Shown: positions 46,045 through 55,382, counted from the first letter of the stretch. The stretch is DNA of 64,000 nucleotides from CAVTOO01 sp963736355 (GCA_963736355.1 CAVTOO010000007.1:434001-498000), one strand, 5' to 3'. A program made the numbers and translations. The notes: generated from the sequence alone by a model not told the origin.

Positions 46045-46383
46045 TCAGCCTTTGGCGTCACAGGCCCAGGCGCGGATGACGCATTCCTTGCCGCCATTGT
46101 CGTAGCACTGCTTCGTCGCCGCATTGAGCGCCGAGGAGATGCGCGGCTGCACCGCATAGCCATACGCGCCGCAGGGATTGGTCATGTCCACCGACACCGC
46201 GCCGCACGCGCGCATCATCGGCACCGACTTGCAGCCGCCGACGCATTTGGCTTTCGCCGCGCGCTCGGCGCTGTCCTGACGCGCATGATCGAAGGCATAG
46301 CCGTAGGCGCCGCACTTCCCCACCGCCAGCGCACCGGCCGCAAACGACGGCGCAATCGTGATGAGAACTGGCAGCGGACACAA
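46045..46383 (-). CDS. DUF4189-like small secreted protein, start uncertain
   Basis: The frame holds two copies of a CGAYGYA motif (VGKCGAYGYAFDHARQDSAE and NPCGAYGYAVQPRISSALN) plus paired Cys (KCVGGCKSVPMMRACG, QCYDNGGKECVIRAWACD), the DUF4189 pattern. A hydrophobic start (LCPLPVLITIAPSFAAGALA) looks like a signal peptide but no ATG precedes it; TTG at 46383 is the best guess. A frame error at the 5' end is possible. Function unknown. Confidence 0.68.
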   Translation of the reverse strand: MCPLPVLITIAPSFAAGALAVGKCGAYGYAFDHARQDSAERAAKAKCVGGCKSVPMMRACGAVSVDMTNPCGAYGYAVQPRISSALNAATKQCYDNGGKECVIRAWACDAKG

Positions 46384-46489
46384 AAAACGCGCGGATGCCC
46401 GCGCGCAGAACCGTGAGCGACCAAGAACCCCTCCCCCAACCAGCGGAGGCAATCTACGCGAGCGAGCCGTTTCGACTTGGTGAATGAGT

Positions 46490-48100
46490 TCAGGTGTCGC
46501 GCCGCGCAGCGTCGAGCGCCTCGGGCGTGTCGATATCGAGGAATGCACCGCGTCCATCGACAGGGACTTCGGCCACCAGCTCGGCATGGCGGTCGATCAG
46601 TTGCCGCGCGCCGGTATCGCCGTCGAGCGTCAGCAATTCCGAGAACAGCCGGCGCGACCACAGCACCGGATTGCCGCGGCGTCCGTCGCTGACCGGCAAC
46701 GCCACCAGCGCGCCACGGTCCGGCGCGAACGCCGCGATCAGGCGGTCGAGCAGCGCCGCATCCACCAGCGGCATGTCGCCGAGACACATCACCGCGCCGT
46801 CGATATTCGCCGGCACGGCCGCGATCCCGGCCTTGACCGACGTCGACAAGCCCCTGCGCGAAATCGTCATTCGGCACGAAGGTCACATCGAGCCCTGCAA
46901 GCGCGGCCTCGATCTGCGCGCGCTGATGCCCGGTCACGACAATCACGGGCCGGGCTTTCGAGGCCAGCGCCTGTTCGACCACGATGCGCACGAGCGTCTT
47001 GCCGCCGAGTTCGGCCAGCAGCTTGTTCGGTCCGCCCATCCGGCGCGATTGTCCGGCCGCGAGCACGATCGCCGCGACGTGGCGCGCATCGGCGCTTTCG
47101 GTCGGAACGCGCGGCTGCGGCCGCGTCACGATTTCCATCAGCAGTCCGCCGACGCCCATGCCCGTCATGGTCGCAGCGGTCGACCGGCAATCCGGCCAGC
47201 AGCCGCACCAAAATCCAGTCGAAGCCGTTTTCCTTCGGCGAGCGCGCGCAGCCCGGCAGCACCGATCACCGGCACGTTGCCGACGTGGCCGATCAGCATG
47301 AGATTGCCGGGATCGACCGGCATGCCGAAATGATCGACGACGCCGCCGGCCGCCTCGATCGCGGCGGGAATGACATCGCGCCGGTCGGCAATGGCGGAGG
47401 CGCCGAACACAAGAACAAGCTCCGCACCGGCCTTCAGCAATTCAGCGATGGCAGCGGTGACAGCCTTGTCGTCGTGCGGAACACGCTTTTCCGCCAGAAT
47501 GCTGGCGCCCGTTGGTGCGAGACGTCCCGCCGTCACTTGCAGCGTCTTTTCGACGACCTTGGCGTGAGGCCCGGCAACAGCGTCGATACGATGCCGACCT
47601 TGCGCAGCTTGAAAGGCGCGACTTTCGAACGGCATCTTCCGGGCAGCCGCCACGGCATCGTCGCGCAATCGCGCCTCGATGGCGAACGGCACAATCTTCA
47701 CCGTCGCCACCATTTCGCCCGCGACCACGGCCTTGAAGGCCGGCAGCGTTGCAAAGGTAATCGCCTCGTCGATGCGGTTGACGGCATCGACCGCATCGCG
47801 ATCGACCACCAGCACGCCCGCTTCCGATGCAAAGATATTCGCGCGGCCGGTTGTCGCGGGCGCAACCGTCACGCCTTCGCCGGAAATCGCCGCCGCGATG
47901 TCCGCCGCCGCCTCGTCTTCCGGCACATCGCCCGGATCGAGCCGCGCCACGACAACCTGCGCGATACCCGCCGCCTTGAGCGCAGCCGCTTCACGCGCGC
48001 CGATCAGCGTGCCTTTCTTCAGCACCAGATCGTCCTTGCGGATCGAATGGACCGCAACGCCGCCGATGGCGTCGTCAGGCGCGACGGGTCCGAACTTCAT
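46490..48100 (-). CDS. Molybdopterin-binding/MobA-like nucleotidyltransferase fusion, frameshifted
   Basis: ATG at 48100 starts MKFGPVAPDDAIGGVAVHSI, a MoeA/CinA-like molybdopterin-binding domain with ELVLVFGASAIADRRDVIPA. After removal of single insertions near 47256, 47182 and 46852 it runs on through GCARSPKENGFDWILVRLLA, TMTGMGVGGLLMEIV into a MobA/MocA-type nucleotidyltransferase: AAIVLAAGQSRRMGGPNKLL and VMCLGDMPLVDAALLDRLIA. Corrected length is 535 residues. It probably makes the cytosine-dinucleotide form of Mo cofactor for the cox-type enzyme. Coupled by ATGA to xdhC. Confidence 0.9.
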
Positions 48101-48789
48101 GGCTTCGTGCCCGCCGGCAGGCGCAGCCGCGCCGTGATCTCGGCCATGATCGAGACCGCGATCTCCGACGGCGAAATCGCGCCGATGGCCAGACCGATGG
48201 GCGCATGGATGCGCGCGATATCGGCCTCCGCAATGCCGGCCTCTTTCAGCCGCTCGACGCGCCGGCCGTGGGTTTTGCGCGAGCCGAGCGCACCGATATA
48301 GAAGCAGTCGCGCGCCAGCGCATGCGTCAGCGCCGGATCGTCGATCTTGGGATCGTGCGTCAGCGCCACGAACGCCGTGTAGCGGTCGATGTTCAGCGGC
48401 GGCAACGCCACCTCCGGCCATTCGGCGATGAGCTGAATTCCGGCGAAGCGCTCCGGCGTCGCGAACGCGGTGCGCGGATCGACCACCGTCACATCATAGT
48501 CGAGCATCTTCGCCAGCGGCGCGAGCGCCTGGCTGATGTGGACCGCGCCGATAATGACAAGCCGCGCCGTCGGCGCATGAACGGTGATGAACACCCGCTT
48601 GCCGTCGGCTTCGATCATCCCGCTCTTGCCCATGCGCAATTGCGCGAACAATTGTTCGGCCAGCGGATCGCCTGCGATGTCGGCAGCCTTCACCAGCCTC
48701 TGCTCGCCATTCGCCACGTCGGTGACGACAAGCACCGGCCGCCGCGCGGCGCGCTCGGTGTTCAGCGTGGCAAGCGTGGAGAGTTTCAT
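48097..48789 (-). CDS. XdhC family protein with Rossmann domain
   Basis: The 230-residue protein has the XdhC/CoxF C-terminal Rossmann-like part: RLVIIGAVHISQALAPLAKM, DVTVVDPRTAFATPERF, FVALTHDPKIDDPAL and FYIGALGSRKTHGRRVERLK. XdhC proteins load sulfurated Mo cofactor into molybdenum hydroxylases. The adjacent short XdhC-N protein supplies the other half. It overlaps the downstream fusion gene by ATGA. Confidence 0.93.
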   Translation of the reverse strand: MKLSTLATLNTERAARRPVLVVTDVANGEQRLVKAADIAGDPLAEQLFAQLRMGKSGMIEADGKRVFITVHAPTARLVIIGAVHISQALAPLAKMLDYDVTVVDPRTAFATPERFAGIQLIAEWPEVALPPLNIDRYTAFVALTHDPKIDDPALTHALARDCFYIGALGSRKTHGRRVERLKEAGIAEADIARIHAPIGLAIGAISPSEIAVSIMAEITARLRLPAGTKP

Positions 48790-48806
48790 GATCGTCTCTT
48801 GGTTAC

Positions 48807-48850
48807 GCTGATCTTATCCGGAAAACCGGTTCCGACTTTCGGGATCATGC
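48807..48850. repeat. Palindromic repeat, GCATGATC family, inverted
   Basis: In plus orientation GCTGATCTTATCCGGAAAAC then CGGTTCCGACTTTCGGGATCATGC: the reverse complement of the family consensus. It occupies the gap between the two XdhC genes inside the cox operon. Confidence 0.8.
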
Positions 48851-48851
48851 G

Positions 48852-49175
48852 CTAATCCACCTTCTCGACCAGCACGCGGATGGTGCCGCCGCAGGACAGT
48901 CCGACCTTCCACGCCGTCTCGTCGGCGACGCCGAATTCGAGCAGTTTGGATTTTCCGCTTTCGATCACATCGAGCGCTTCGGTGACGACCGCGCCTTCGA
49001 CGCAACCGCCCGAAACGGAGCCGAGAAAATCGCCGTTATCGTTGATGACGAGGTTGGATCCGGCCGGACGCGGTGCCGAGCCCCAGGTCTCGACCACCGT
49101 GGCGATGGCGACACCCTTGCCCGCCTTGCGCCAGTCTTCCGCCGCTTTCAGAATGTCGTCGCTCTGTGCCAGCAT
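48852..49175 (-). CDS. XdhC/CoxI N-terminal-domain protein
   Basis: The 107-residue protein carries AIATVVETWGSAPRPAGSNL, FLGSVSGGCVEGAVVTEALD and VGLSCGGTIRVLVEKVD, the XdhC_CoxI domain with its conserved SGGCVE and LSCGG Cys residues. It cooperates with the Rossmann-type XdhC downstream in Mo cofactor maturation and insertion. It lies 13 bases after the coxE-like gene. Confidence 0.93.
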   Translation of the reverse strand: MLAQSDDILKAAEDWRKAGKGVAIATVVETWGSAPRPAGSNLVINDNGDFLGSVSGGCVEGAVVTEALDVIESGKSKLLEFGVADETAWKVGLSCGGTIRVLVEKVD

Positions 49176-49188
49176 GGGAGATTCCTTA

Positions 49189-50394
49189 TTACGCGGCCTT
49201 GTGCGCGGGACGGGCGTGCCGGAAGGATCCCGCCGACAGCGCCTTGATCAGATCGGCCATCGACTTCAGATTGTGTGCCGGACGGAATTCGTCAACGTGG
49301 GATAGCATGATTTTGATGCCCTGCGCGCGCGGCTGGAAGCCGTCGAACCGCAGCAGCGGGTTGAGCCAGATCAGCCGGCGGCAGGACCGGTGCAGCCGGT
49401 CCATTTCAAAGTTCAGCCGGTCGTCGGCCTCGCGCTCAAGTCCGTCGCTGATCAACAGCACGACGGCGCCCTGCCCGAGCACGCGACGGCTCCACTGCGA
49501 ATTAAACACGTGAAGCGACTGCGCGATGCGCGTGCCGCCCGACCAGTCCGGCACGGCATTGGACACAGCCGCCAGCGCCTCGTCGGGGTCGCGCTGCCGC
49601 AGCGCCCGCGTCACATTGGTCAGCCGCGTGCCGAACAGGAACACCGAGACGCGCTTGCGTGCGTCGGTCGTCGCATGGAGAAAATGCAGAAACAGCCGCG
49701 TGTATTCGTTCATCGAGCCGGAAATATCGAGCAGCGCCACGATCGGCGGCTGCTTGGTGCGCCGTCCGAGATGCTTCAGTTCGGCGATCTCGCCGCCGCT
49801 GCGCAGGCTGGCGCGCAATGTACGCCGCAGATCGAGACGCCGTCCATGAATGTCGGGCACCAGCCGGCGCGTCTCGACTTCATTGAGCGGCAGCGCCAAT
49901 TGCTTGACCAGACGCAGGGCTTCGTCGATCTCCTGCGCGCTCATCTGCGCGAAGTCCTTGCGCTGCAGAACTTCCGCCGACGACACCGACACGCTCAGCG
50001 CCTGCGGCCTGTCGCGTTCGATGGGCTGCACATCTTCTTCGGTGCCCAGCGCCTCGCGCGCACGCCGCGCGCCGGCGGCTTCCGGTCCCGAATAAGGAAT
50101 CGCGCCGTGTCCGCCGCCGGGAATGTAGAGCTGCTCGTCGGGGCTGCGGAAAAACAGATCGAAGGTCTGCGCGAACACGGCGGCATGCTCGTGCCGCGTC
50201 ACGAATACCGCCTGCAGCGCTGCGAACACATCGTCGCGCCGTGTGACCTCGACGAATTTAAGCGCCTGCAGGGCATCGATCACAGCGCCGGAGCCTGCCG
50301 GAATTCCCGCTGCGCGCAACGCGCGTGCGAATGCAACGATGTGATCTGCAAGGTGACCCGACGGCTCCGGGCTGCCCGCCGGCATCGCCGTCAA
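49189..50394 (-). CDS. coxE: VWA domain protein CoxE
   Basis: The 401-residue protein has an N-terminal CoxE region (AFARALRAAGIPAGSGAVID) and a von Willebrand A domain with MIDAS motif LLDISGSMNEYTR (Asp223, Ser225, Ser227) and VSVFLFGTRLTNVTRAL. With the MoxR ATPase CoxD it is thought to mature the active site of CO dehydrogenase-type enzymes. It overlaps coxD by 4 bases, so the pair is coupled. Intact. Confidence 0.93.
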   Translation of the reverse strand: MTAMPAGSPEPSGHLADHIVAFARALRAAGIPAGSGAVIDALQALKFVEVTRRDDVFAALQAVFVTRHEHAAVFAQTFDLFFRSPDEQLYIPGGGHGAIPYSGPEAAGARRAREALGTEEDVQPIERDRPQALSVSVSSAEVLQRKDFAQMSAQEIDEALRLVKQLALPLNEVETRRLVPDIHGRRLDLRRTLRASLRSGGEIAELKHLGRRTKQPPIVALLDISGSMNEYTRLFLHFLHATTDARKRVSVFLFGTRLTNVTRALRQRDPDEALAAVSNAVPDWSGGTRIAQSLHVFNSQWSRRVLGQGAVVLLISDGLEREADDRLNFEMDRLHRSCRRLIWLNPLLRFDGFQPRAQGIKIMLSHVDEFRPAHNLKSMADLIKALSAGSFRHARPAHKAA

Positions 50395-51308
50395 CCTGCC
50401 GCGCTCTTGACCGCGGCGTCCGTCAGCGACTTGAGGCGGTCGCCCTGCATCCGCGCGATGTCGTCCTGATATTTGAGCAGCGCGCCGAGCGTGTCGGCGG
50501 CGATTTCCGGCGTCAGGCGCTTGGCATCGAGTTCGCGCAGCGCCGTCGCCCAGTCGAGCGTCTCGGCGATCCCCGGCGGCTTGAACAGTTCCTGCGCGCG
50601 CAGCGCCTGCGTGAACGCGACAATCTCGCGCGACAGCTTGTCGGAGATGCCGGGCACGCGCGACTTGACGATGGAGAGCTCGCGCGCGAACGGCGGATAG
50701 TCGACCCAGTGATACAGGCAGCGCCGCTTGAGCGCGTCGTGGATTTCGCGCGTGCGGTTGGATGTGATGATCACGATCGGCGGGTGTGCCGCCTTGACCG
50801 TGCCGAGTTCGGGGATCGTCACCTGGAAGTCCGACAGAATTTCCAGAAGGAACGCCTCGAACGCCTCGTCGGCGCGATCGAGTTCGTCGATCAGCAGCAC
50901 CGGCGCACCGGCCGGATCGGGCTGAAGCGCCTGCAGCAGCGGACGCTTGATCAGATATTGCTCCGAGAACACGTCATGCGTCAGCCGTGCGCGGTCGCTC
51001 TCGCCGGAGGCTTCGGCGACGCGGATCGCGATCATCTGCGCCGCGCTGTTCCACTCATAGATCGCCGAGGAGACATCGAGCCCCTCGTAGCATTGCAGGC
51101 GGATCAGCTTGCGCCCGAGCGCGCCCGCCAGAACCTTGGCGATTTCGGTCTTGCCGACGCCCGCCTCGCCTTCGAGGAACAAAGGCCGGCCCATGCGCAA
51201 CGACAGGAACGCCACCGTCGCGAGCGAGCGGTCGGCGAAATAGCCGTTGTCCTGAAGGAGCGTGAGAGTCGCATCGACCGAGGCCGGCGGCTTTGCTGTC
51301 GTCGTCAT
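50391..51308 (-). CDS. coxD: MoxR-family AAA+ ATPase CoxD
   Basis: The 305-residue AAA+ protein has Walker A GEAGVGKT (47-54), Walker B LLIDELDRADEAF (from 138) and sensor 1 VIITSNRTREIHDALKRRCL. In Oligotropha-type CO dehydrogenase CoxD is needed to build the CuSMoO2 site. Here it pairs with CoxE. It lies 28 bases after coxM on the same strand. Confidence 0.94.
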   Translation of the reverse strand: MTTTAKPPASVDATLTLLQDNGYFADRSLATVAFLSLRMGRPLFLEGEAGVGKTEIAKVLAGALGRKLIRLQCYEGLDVSSAIYEWNSAAQMIAIRVAEASGESDRARLTHDVFSEQYLIKRPLLQALQPDPAGAPVLLIDELDRADEAFEAFLLEILSDFQVTIPELGTVKAAHPPIVIITSNRTREIHDALKRRCLYHWVDYPPFARELSIVKSRVPGISDKLSREIVAFTQALRAQELFKPPGIAETLDWATALRELDAKRLTPEIAADTLGALLKYQDDIARMQGDRLKSLTDAAVKSAAG

Positions 51309-51336
51309 TGCGGTGTCCCTGCGGTTGCGGGATCAC

Positions 51337-52137
51337 TCACGCGTTGGCGGCCTCGACCGCGCGACGCGCCAGGACGCCGATCAGGTGCGCGCGATACTCG
51401 GCGCTGCCGTGAATATCTTCGTTGAGACCGTCGGCCGACGCTTCGATGCCGTCGAGGCTCTTCGCCGCGAAGCGCTTCTTCAGCGCTTCCTCGAAGGCCG
51501 TGGCGCGAAACACGCCATTGCCGCTCGCGCCCGTCACGGCGACACGCACCTCGGACGGACGTCGCGCAACGAACACACCGACCAGCGCGTAACGCGACGC
51601 CTGGTTGCGAAACTTCTGATAGGCCGCCTTCTTCGGCAGCGGGAACATCACGCGCGTGACGATCTCGTCGGGCTCAAGCGCGGTCGTGAACATGCCCTGG
51701 AAAAACTCGTCGGCCTTGATGCGGCGCTTGTTGGTGACGATGGTGGCGTCGAGCGCCAGGCACGCGGCCGGATAGTCGGCGGTCGGATCGTTGTTGGCGA
51801 TCGAGCCGCCGATGGTGCCGCGATGGCGCACGGCCGGATCGCCGATCATGCCGGCGAGTTCGGCAAGCGCGGGGATCGCTTCGCGCACGGTGGCCGAGGT
51901 CGCGACATCGACGTGACGCGCGGTCGCGCCGATCACCAGCGAGCGGCCCTTCATCTCGATCGTGTTCAATCCCTCGACACGGCTGATGTCGATGATGTTG
52001 CCGGGATTGGCGAGGCGCTGCTTCATCACCGGGACAAGCGTGTGCCCGCCCGCGATGATCTTGGCGTCTTCGTTCTTGGCCAGCATGTTGGCGGCCTGAC
52101 GAACGGTGGCGGGCCGATGAAACTTGAATTCATACAT
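51337..52137 (-). CDS. coxM: Molybdenum hydroxylase FAD subunit (CoxM-like)
   Basis: The 266-residue medium subunit starts MYEFKFHRPATVRQAANMLA and has the FAD motifs KIIAGGHTLVPVMKQRLAN and RHRGTIGGSIANNDPTADYP. It passes electrons from the 2Fe-2S subunit to quinone or another acceptor. Form II CO dehydrogenase-like enzymes usually have a large Mo subunit between the small and medium genes; none is present here. Intact. Confidence 0.94.
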   Translation of the reverse strand: MYEFKFHRPATVRQAANMLAKNEDAKIIAGGHTLVPVMKQRLANPGNIIDISRVEGLNTIEMKGRSLVIGATARHVDVATSATVREAIPALAELAGMIGDPAVRHRGTIGGSIANNDPTADYPAACLALDATIVTNKRRIKADEFFQGMFTTALEPDEIVTRVMFPLPKKAAYQKFRNQASRYALVGVFVARRPSEVRVAVTGASGNGVFRATAFEEALKKRFAAKSLDGIEASADGLNEDIHGSAEYRAHLIGVLARRAVEAANA

Positions 52138-52193
52138 CGCGAAAATCCCGGTCTTTCATTCTTACTGGAGCAAGCTCAGCGCGCCATCGCAGT

Positions 52194-52668
52194 TCAGCGT
52201 GCCATGGCCTTTGCGCCGGCGGCGATCGACTTGACGATATTCTGGTAGCCCGTGCAGCGGCACAGATTGCCCTCGAGCTCCTCGCGGATGACATGCTCCT
52301 CGAGATCGTTGCCCTTGCGGCGCACGATATCGATCGCCGTCATCACCATGCCCGGCGTGCAGAAGCCGCATTGCAGGCCGTGGTTCTGGCGAAACGCTTC
52401 CTGCATCGGATGCAGCGGCGCGCCGTCGGCGGCGAGACCTTCGATGGTCGTGACGTTGCGGCCGTCAGCCATGACAGCCAGCGTCGTGCAGGACTTCACC
52501 GCCTCGCCGTCGATATGGACGACGCAGGCGCCGCACTGCGACGTGTCGCAGCCGACATGCGTACCGGTCAGGCTGCAGCTGCTCGCGCAGGAACTCCACC
52601 AGCAGCATGCGGGGATCGATGCGGCCCGAGGCCTCTTTGCCGTTCACCAACATGGATACCTTGATCAC
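52194..52668 (-). CDS. coxS: Molybdenum hydroxylase 2Fe-2S subunit (CoxS-like), frameshifted
   Basis: ATG at 52668 starts MIKVSMLVNGKEASGRIDPR and LLVEFLREQL. An extra C near 52576 is removed to reach SLTGTHVGCDTSQCGACVVH, the plant-ferredoxin 2Fe-2S ligands; the second cluster is QCGFCTPGM and GNLCRCTGYQNI. Corrected length is 157 residues. The stop is followed by a near-duplicate of the last codons (ATGGCACGCTGA then ATGGCGCGCTGA). It is the small subunit of a xanthine oxidase/CO dehydrogenase-type enzyme. Confidence 0.93.
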
Positions 52669-52810
52669 ATGCCACCTCCACTTAACCCGAACCGGAAACC
52701 GCGACCCGGAATCCGTCTCAGTCCCTTGAAAAAGCTGATTTTTCTCATCCGAAAGACGACGAGACCCCTATGATAAGGTCCATCCCCCGTCCGGGCAACC
52801 GCCATTCCCC

Positions 52811-53261
52811 TCACCCGCCGGTGAATACCTTGGCAAAATTCGGCAAAAAACTCGTCGGCGACCTTCTTGGCGGCGCCGTTCACGAGGCGCTGGCCGAGCT
52901 GCGCCAGCTTGCCGCCGATCTGGGCCTCGACGTCGTAGGACAAGAGCGTGCCGCCCTCGGCCTCGGTCAGGCGGATCGTCGCGCCGCCCTTGGCAAAGCC
53001 GGCGACACCGCCCTCGCCCTCGCCCACGATCTTGTAGCCGGCCGGCGGATCGATATCGGTCAGGTTGACGCGTCCTTTGAAACGCGCCGAAACCGGGCCG
53101 ATCTTGGTTTTCACCGTCGCGCGGAACTCGGTCTCGGAGACCATCTCAAGCTCCTCGCAGCCCGGAATGCAGGCCTTGAGTACTTCCGGGTCATTGAGCT
53201 TGGCCCAGACGTCGGGGCGTGGCGCAGGCAGCAGCGCTTCGCCGGTCATGGTCATGGCCAT
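52811..53261 (-). CDS. coxG: SRPBCC family protein CoxG, frameshifted at the end
   Basis: MAMTMTGEALLPAPRPDVWA and LNDPEVLKACIPGCEELEMV identify CoxG, a START-like SRPBCC protein that helps anchor CO dehydrogenase at the membrane. Near 52836 an extra T in TTTT shifts the frame; without it the end reads FFAEFAKVFTGG with TGA at 52811, 149 residues as expected. Read literally it would run on to 52665. First gene of the cox cluster; a palindromic repeat lies 40 bases upstream of its start. Confidence 0.92.
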
Positions 53262-53302
53262 AGGAATATCCCCATCTGGAAGGTCGGTGAGCGCTGAATA
53301 TA

Positions 53303-53345
53303 GCGTTTTCGAGCGAAGTGGAACCGGTTCGCGTGAAGAAAACGC
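53303..53345. repeat. Palindromic repeat, GCGTTTTC family
   Basis: GCGTTTTCGAGCGAAGTGGA then ACCGGTTCGCGTGAAGAAAACGC. It is followed by the second palindrome at 53361-53401, as at 42306/42366. It lies upstream of coxG. Confidence 0.88.
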
Positions 53346-53360
53346 GTCAAAACAAAAGGC

Positions 53361-53401
53361 TAGAGCCCGGCTTTGATTCCATCAAAGCCGGAATGGCTCT
53401 A
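53361..53401. repeat. TAGAGCC...GGCTCTA palindrome
   Basis: TAGAGCCCGGCTTTGATTCC then ATCAAAGCCGGAATGGCTCTA. The inner stem GGCTTTGAT/ATCAAAGCC and outer stem TAGAGCC/GGCTCTA are perfect. Second half of the composite repeat. Confidence 0.85.
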
Positions 53402-53470
53402 GGCGAGCGGCACTCAAATGGGAAGCGGGTTCGTTGCATAACAGCCCTTTGAGGCTGCCCCTTGCGGGTC

Positions 53471-54092
53471 TCAGGCGGCCGCCGACCAGTCCGACTTGTG
53501 CTGATCAGGCCGCTCGGCTGGCTCATCCGAGGCCTGAGTGTCGGCTGGCTGACGCGGCTCGTCGATGATCGCAACCACGCAACCGGCCACGATCATCAGC
53601 GTTTCGGTCGCATGAAGCCGCAGCGCCTCGGCCGAGCCGAAGTAATAGGCCAGAAGCATGCTGGCAACGCTGATAAACGCGGCGAGCGCCAGGCCAATAT
53701 GAAGAAGTTCGTCGCGATCCTGCCTGTAGTTCTTGTCGCCGATCACCGACAGCGACACGAAGCACGCAAGGAAGAAGACGACCGTCATCTTCGCCAGCGC
53801 GACGAAGAGCGCAAAGCGCATCAGGCCTTCCGGCTCCAGATGCAGGTAGTCGGCGGCGAATGTCGTGGATGCGATGTTGGCGCGATCGAACAGAGCCGCG
53901 GCCCGGATTGCGATAGATATGGAGCGCCGCGTTCATCCACGCCGGCATCAGGTAGACCGACAGCAGTACGCCGTTGGCCGTGGCGATGCGCCAATCGCCA
54001 TCCTGGCTCGTAGTCCAGGCGCGCGCGCGCAGCTTCGGCCAGACTTCAGTCCGGATCTTGGCGATCGACTTGGCTATCGACATGCCGCCCAT
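53471..54092 (-). CDS. Membrane protein of unknown function, frameshifted
   Basis: ATG at 54092 follows GGAG; the start reads MGGMSIAKSIAKIRTEVWPK, then ANGVLLSVYLMPAWMNAALH. An extra G near 53911 is removed to reach AALFDRANIASTTFAADYLH; three membrane segments follow (MRFALFVALAKMTVVFFLAC, IGLALAAFISVASMLLAYYF, LMIVAGCVVAIID). Corrected length is 206 residues. No family recognised; the divergent neighbour is the liv operon. Confidence 0.7.
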
Positions 54093-54460
54093 GGCCCACT
54101 CCTGCCGCCCGGCCGTTATGGTAAACAGCGGGTTAATCAGGCTTTTGGTGTGAGCGATCAGGCGATTGGCGGCAATCTAAACCGTTTACTAAGGTTAACA
54201 CTGCCCCCGTTGTCCCCAGCCCGGCCGCCCGCGCTGCCTGCAAATCCGGCAACAGCACTGACGCAACCGGCACCGACCGGCGCCGCGGTTCCGTCAAAGC
54301 AATCCGTCTCAACCCATTGGATGAGCCGCTATCCCGCGGCGGATGGTCCGCTGCGGTTGCCGCACCCGGAACGCGCTGATACAAATTTGTGAGGGGAACG
54401 CGAACGCCAACTGCGCTCGTGCAGGTTGTTGTGTTGCGCAGATCGGGGTCGGGCCGGCGC
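54093..54460. other. Non-coding region between divergent genes
   Basis: This 368-base stretch separates the membrane protein (minus) from livH (plus). It contains an AT-richer patch near 54178-54200 (TAAACCGTTTACTAAGGTTAAC) and long GC-rich parts. It probably holds the liv promoter, but no convincing -35/-10 pair, operator or RNA was identified. Confidence 0.5.
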
Positions 54461-55375
54461 ATGGAGTACTTTCTCCAGCAGTTGATCAACGGGATCGCGC
54501 TCGGTTCCATCTACGGGCTCATCGCCATCGGCTACACGATGGTGTTCGGCATTGTCGGCATGATCAACTTCGCCCATGGCGACGTGTTCATGATCGGCGG
54601 CTTCATCGCCCTCATCACCTTTCTCATCCTCATGGCCATCGGCATCACGGCCATTCCGATCGTGCTGTTTATCGTGCTGCTCGTCGCCATGGTGGTGACG
54701 GCGCTGTATGGCTGGACCATCGAGCGCCTCGCCTATCGTCCGCTGCGCCATTCCTTCCGGCTCGCGCCGATGCTCTCCGCCATCGGCATGTCGTTCGTGC
54801 TGTCGAACTACGCGCAGGTCACGCAGGGCGCGCGCGTCAAGCCGGTGCCGCCGATCATCACCGACGGCTACACGCTGATGGAAGGCCACGGCTTCGTGGT
54901 GCGGCTCTCCAACGTGCAGATCGTGGTGGTGCTGACCACCATCGTCGTGCTGGCGATCTTCTCCTGGATGGTGGCGAAGACGCGGCTCGGGCGCGACATG
55001 CGCGCCTGCTCGCAGGACCAGACGATGGCCGCACTGCTCGGCGTCGATACCGACCGCACCATTTCGATGACCTTCGTCATCGGCGCGGCACTCGCCTCGG
55101 TCGCGGGCATCATGTACCTGCTCTATTACGGCGTCGTCGATTTCTTCATGGGCTTCGTCGCCGGCATCAAGGCGTTCACCGCGGCCGTCTTCGGCGGCAT
55201 CGGCTCGCTGCCGGGCGCGATGCTGGGCGGGCTGTGCATCGGCCTGATCGAGACGTTCTGGTCGGCGTATTTCTCGGTCGAGTACAAGGACGTCGCCGCC
55301 TTCTCCATTCTTGTCATCGTCCTCATCTTCATGCCGAGCGGCCTTCTGGGCCGTCCGGAAGTCGAGAAAGTCTGA
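54461..55375 (+). CDS. livH: Branched-chain amino acid ABC permease LivH
   Basis: From the ATG at 54461 the protein has 304 residues and starts MEYFLQQLINGIALGSIYGL, then TMVFGIVGMINFAHGDVFMI, both diagnostic of LivH. The EAA-like loop is MRACSQDQTMAALLGVDTDR. About eight membrane segments. It forms the inner-membrane channel with LivM. The open frame to 54389 is not conserved. First gene of the liv operon. Confidence 0.96.
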   Translation: MEYFLQQLINGIALGSIYGLIAIGYTMVFGIVGMINFAHGDVFMIGGFIALITFLILMAIGITAIPIVLFIVLLVAMVVTALYGWTIERLAYRPLRHSFRLAPMLSAIGMSFVLSNYAQVTQGARVKPVPPIITDGYTLMEGHGFVVRLSNVQIVVVLTTIVVLAIFSWMVAKTRLGRDMRACSQDQTMAALLGVDTDRTISMTFVIGAALASVAGIMYLLYYGVVDFFMGFVAGIKAFTAAVFGGIGSLPGAMLGGLCIGLIETFWSAYFSVEYKDVAAFSILVIVLIFMPSGLLGRPEVEKV

Positions 55376-55382
55376 GGCGAGC

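Noticed and set aside
46484..48301. 605-codon open frame on the plus strand
   Set aside because: Antisense to the molybdopterin-binding/nucleotidyltransferase fusion, Arg/His-rich and without recognisable motifs.
52665..53261. A 198-residue CoxG with a novel Arg-rich C-terminal extension
   Set aside because: The extension begins exactly after an extra T in a T run; the other frame gives a normal CoxG end, so the tail is an artefact of the shift.
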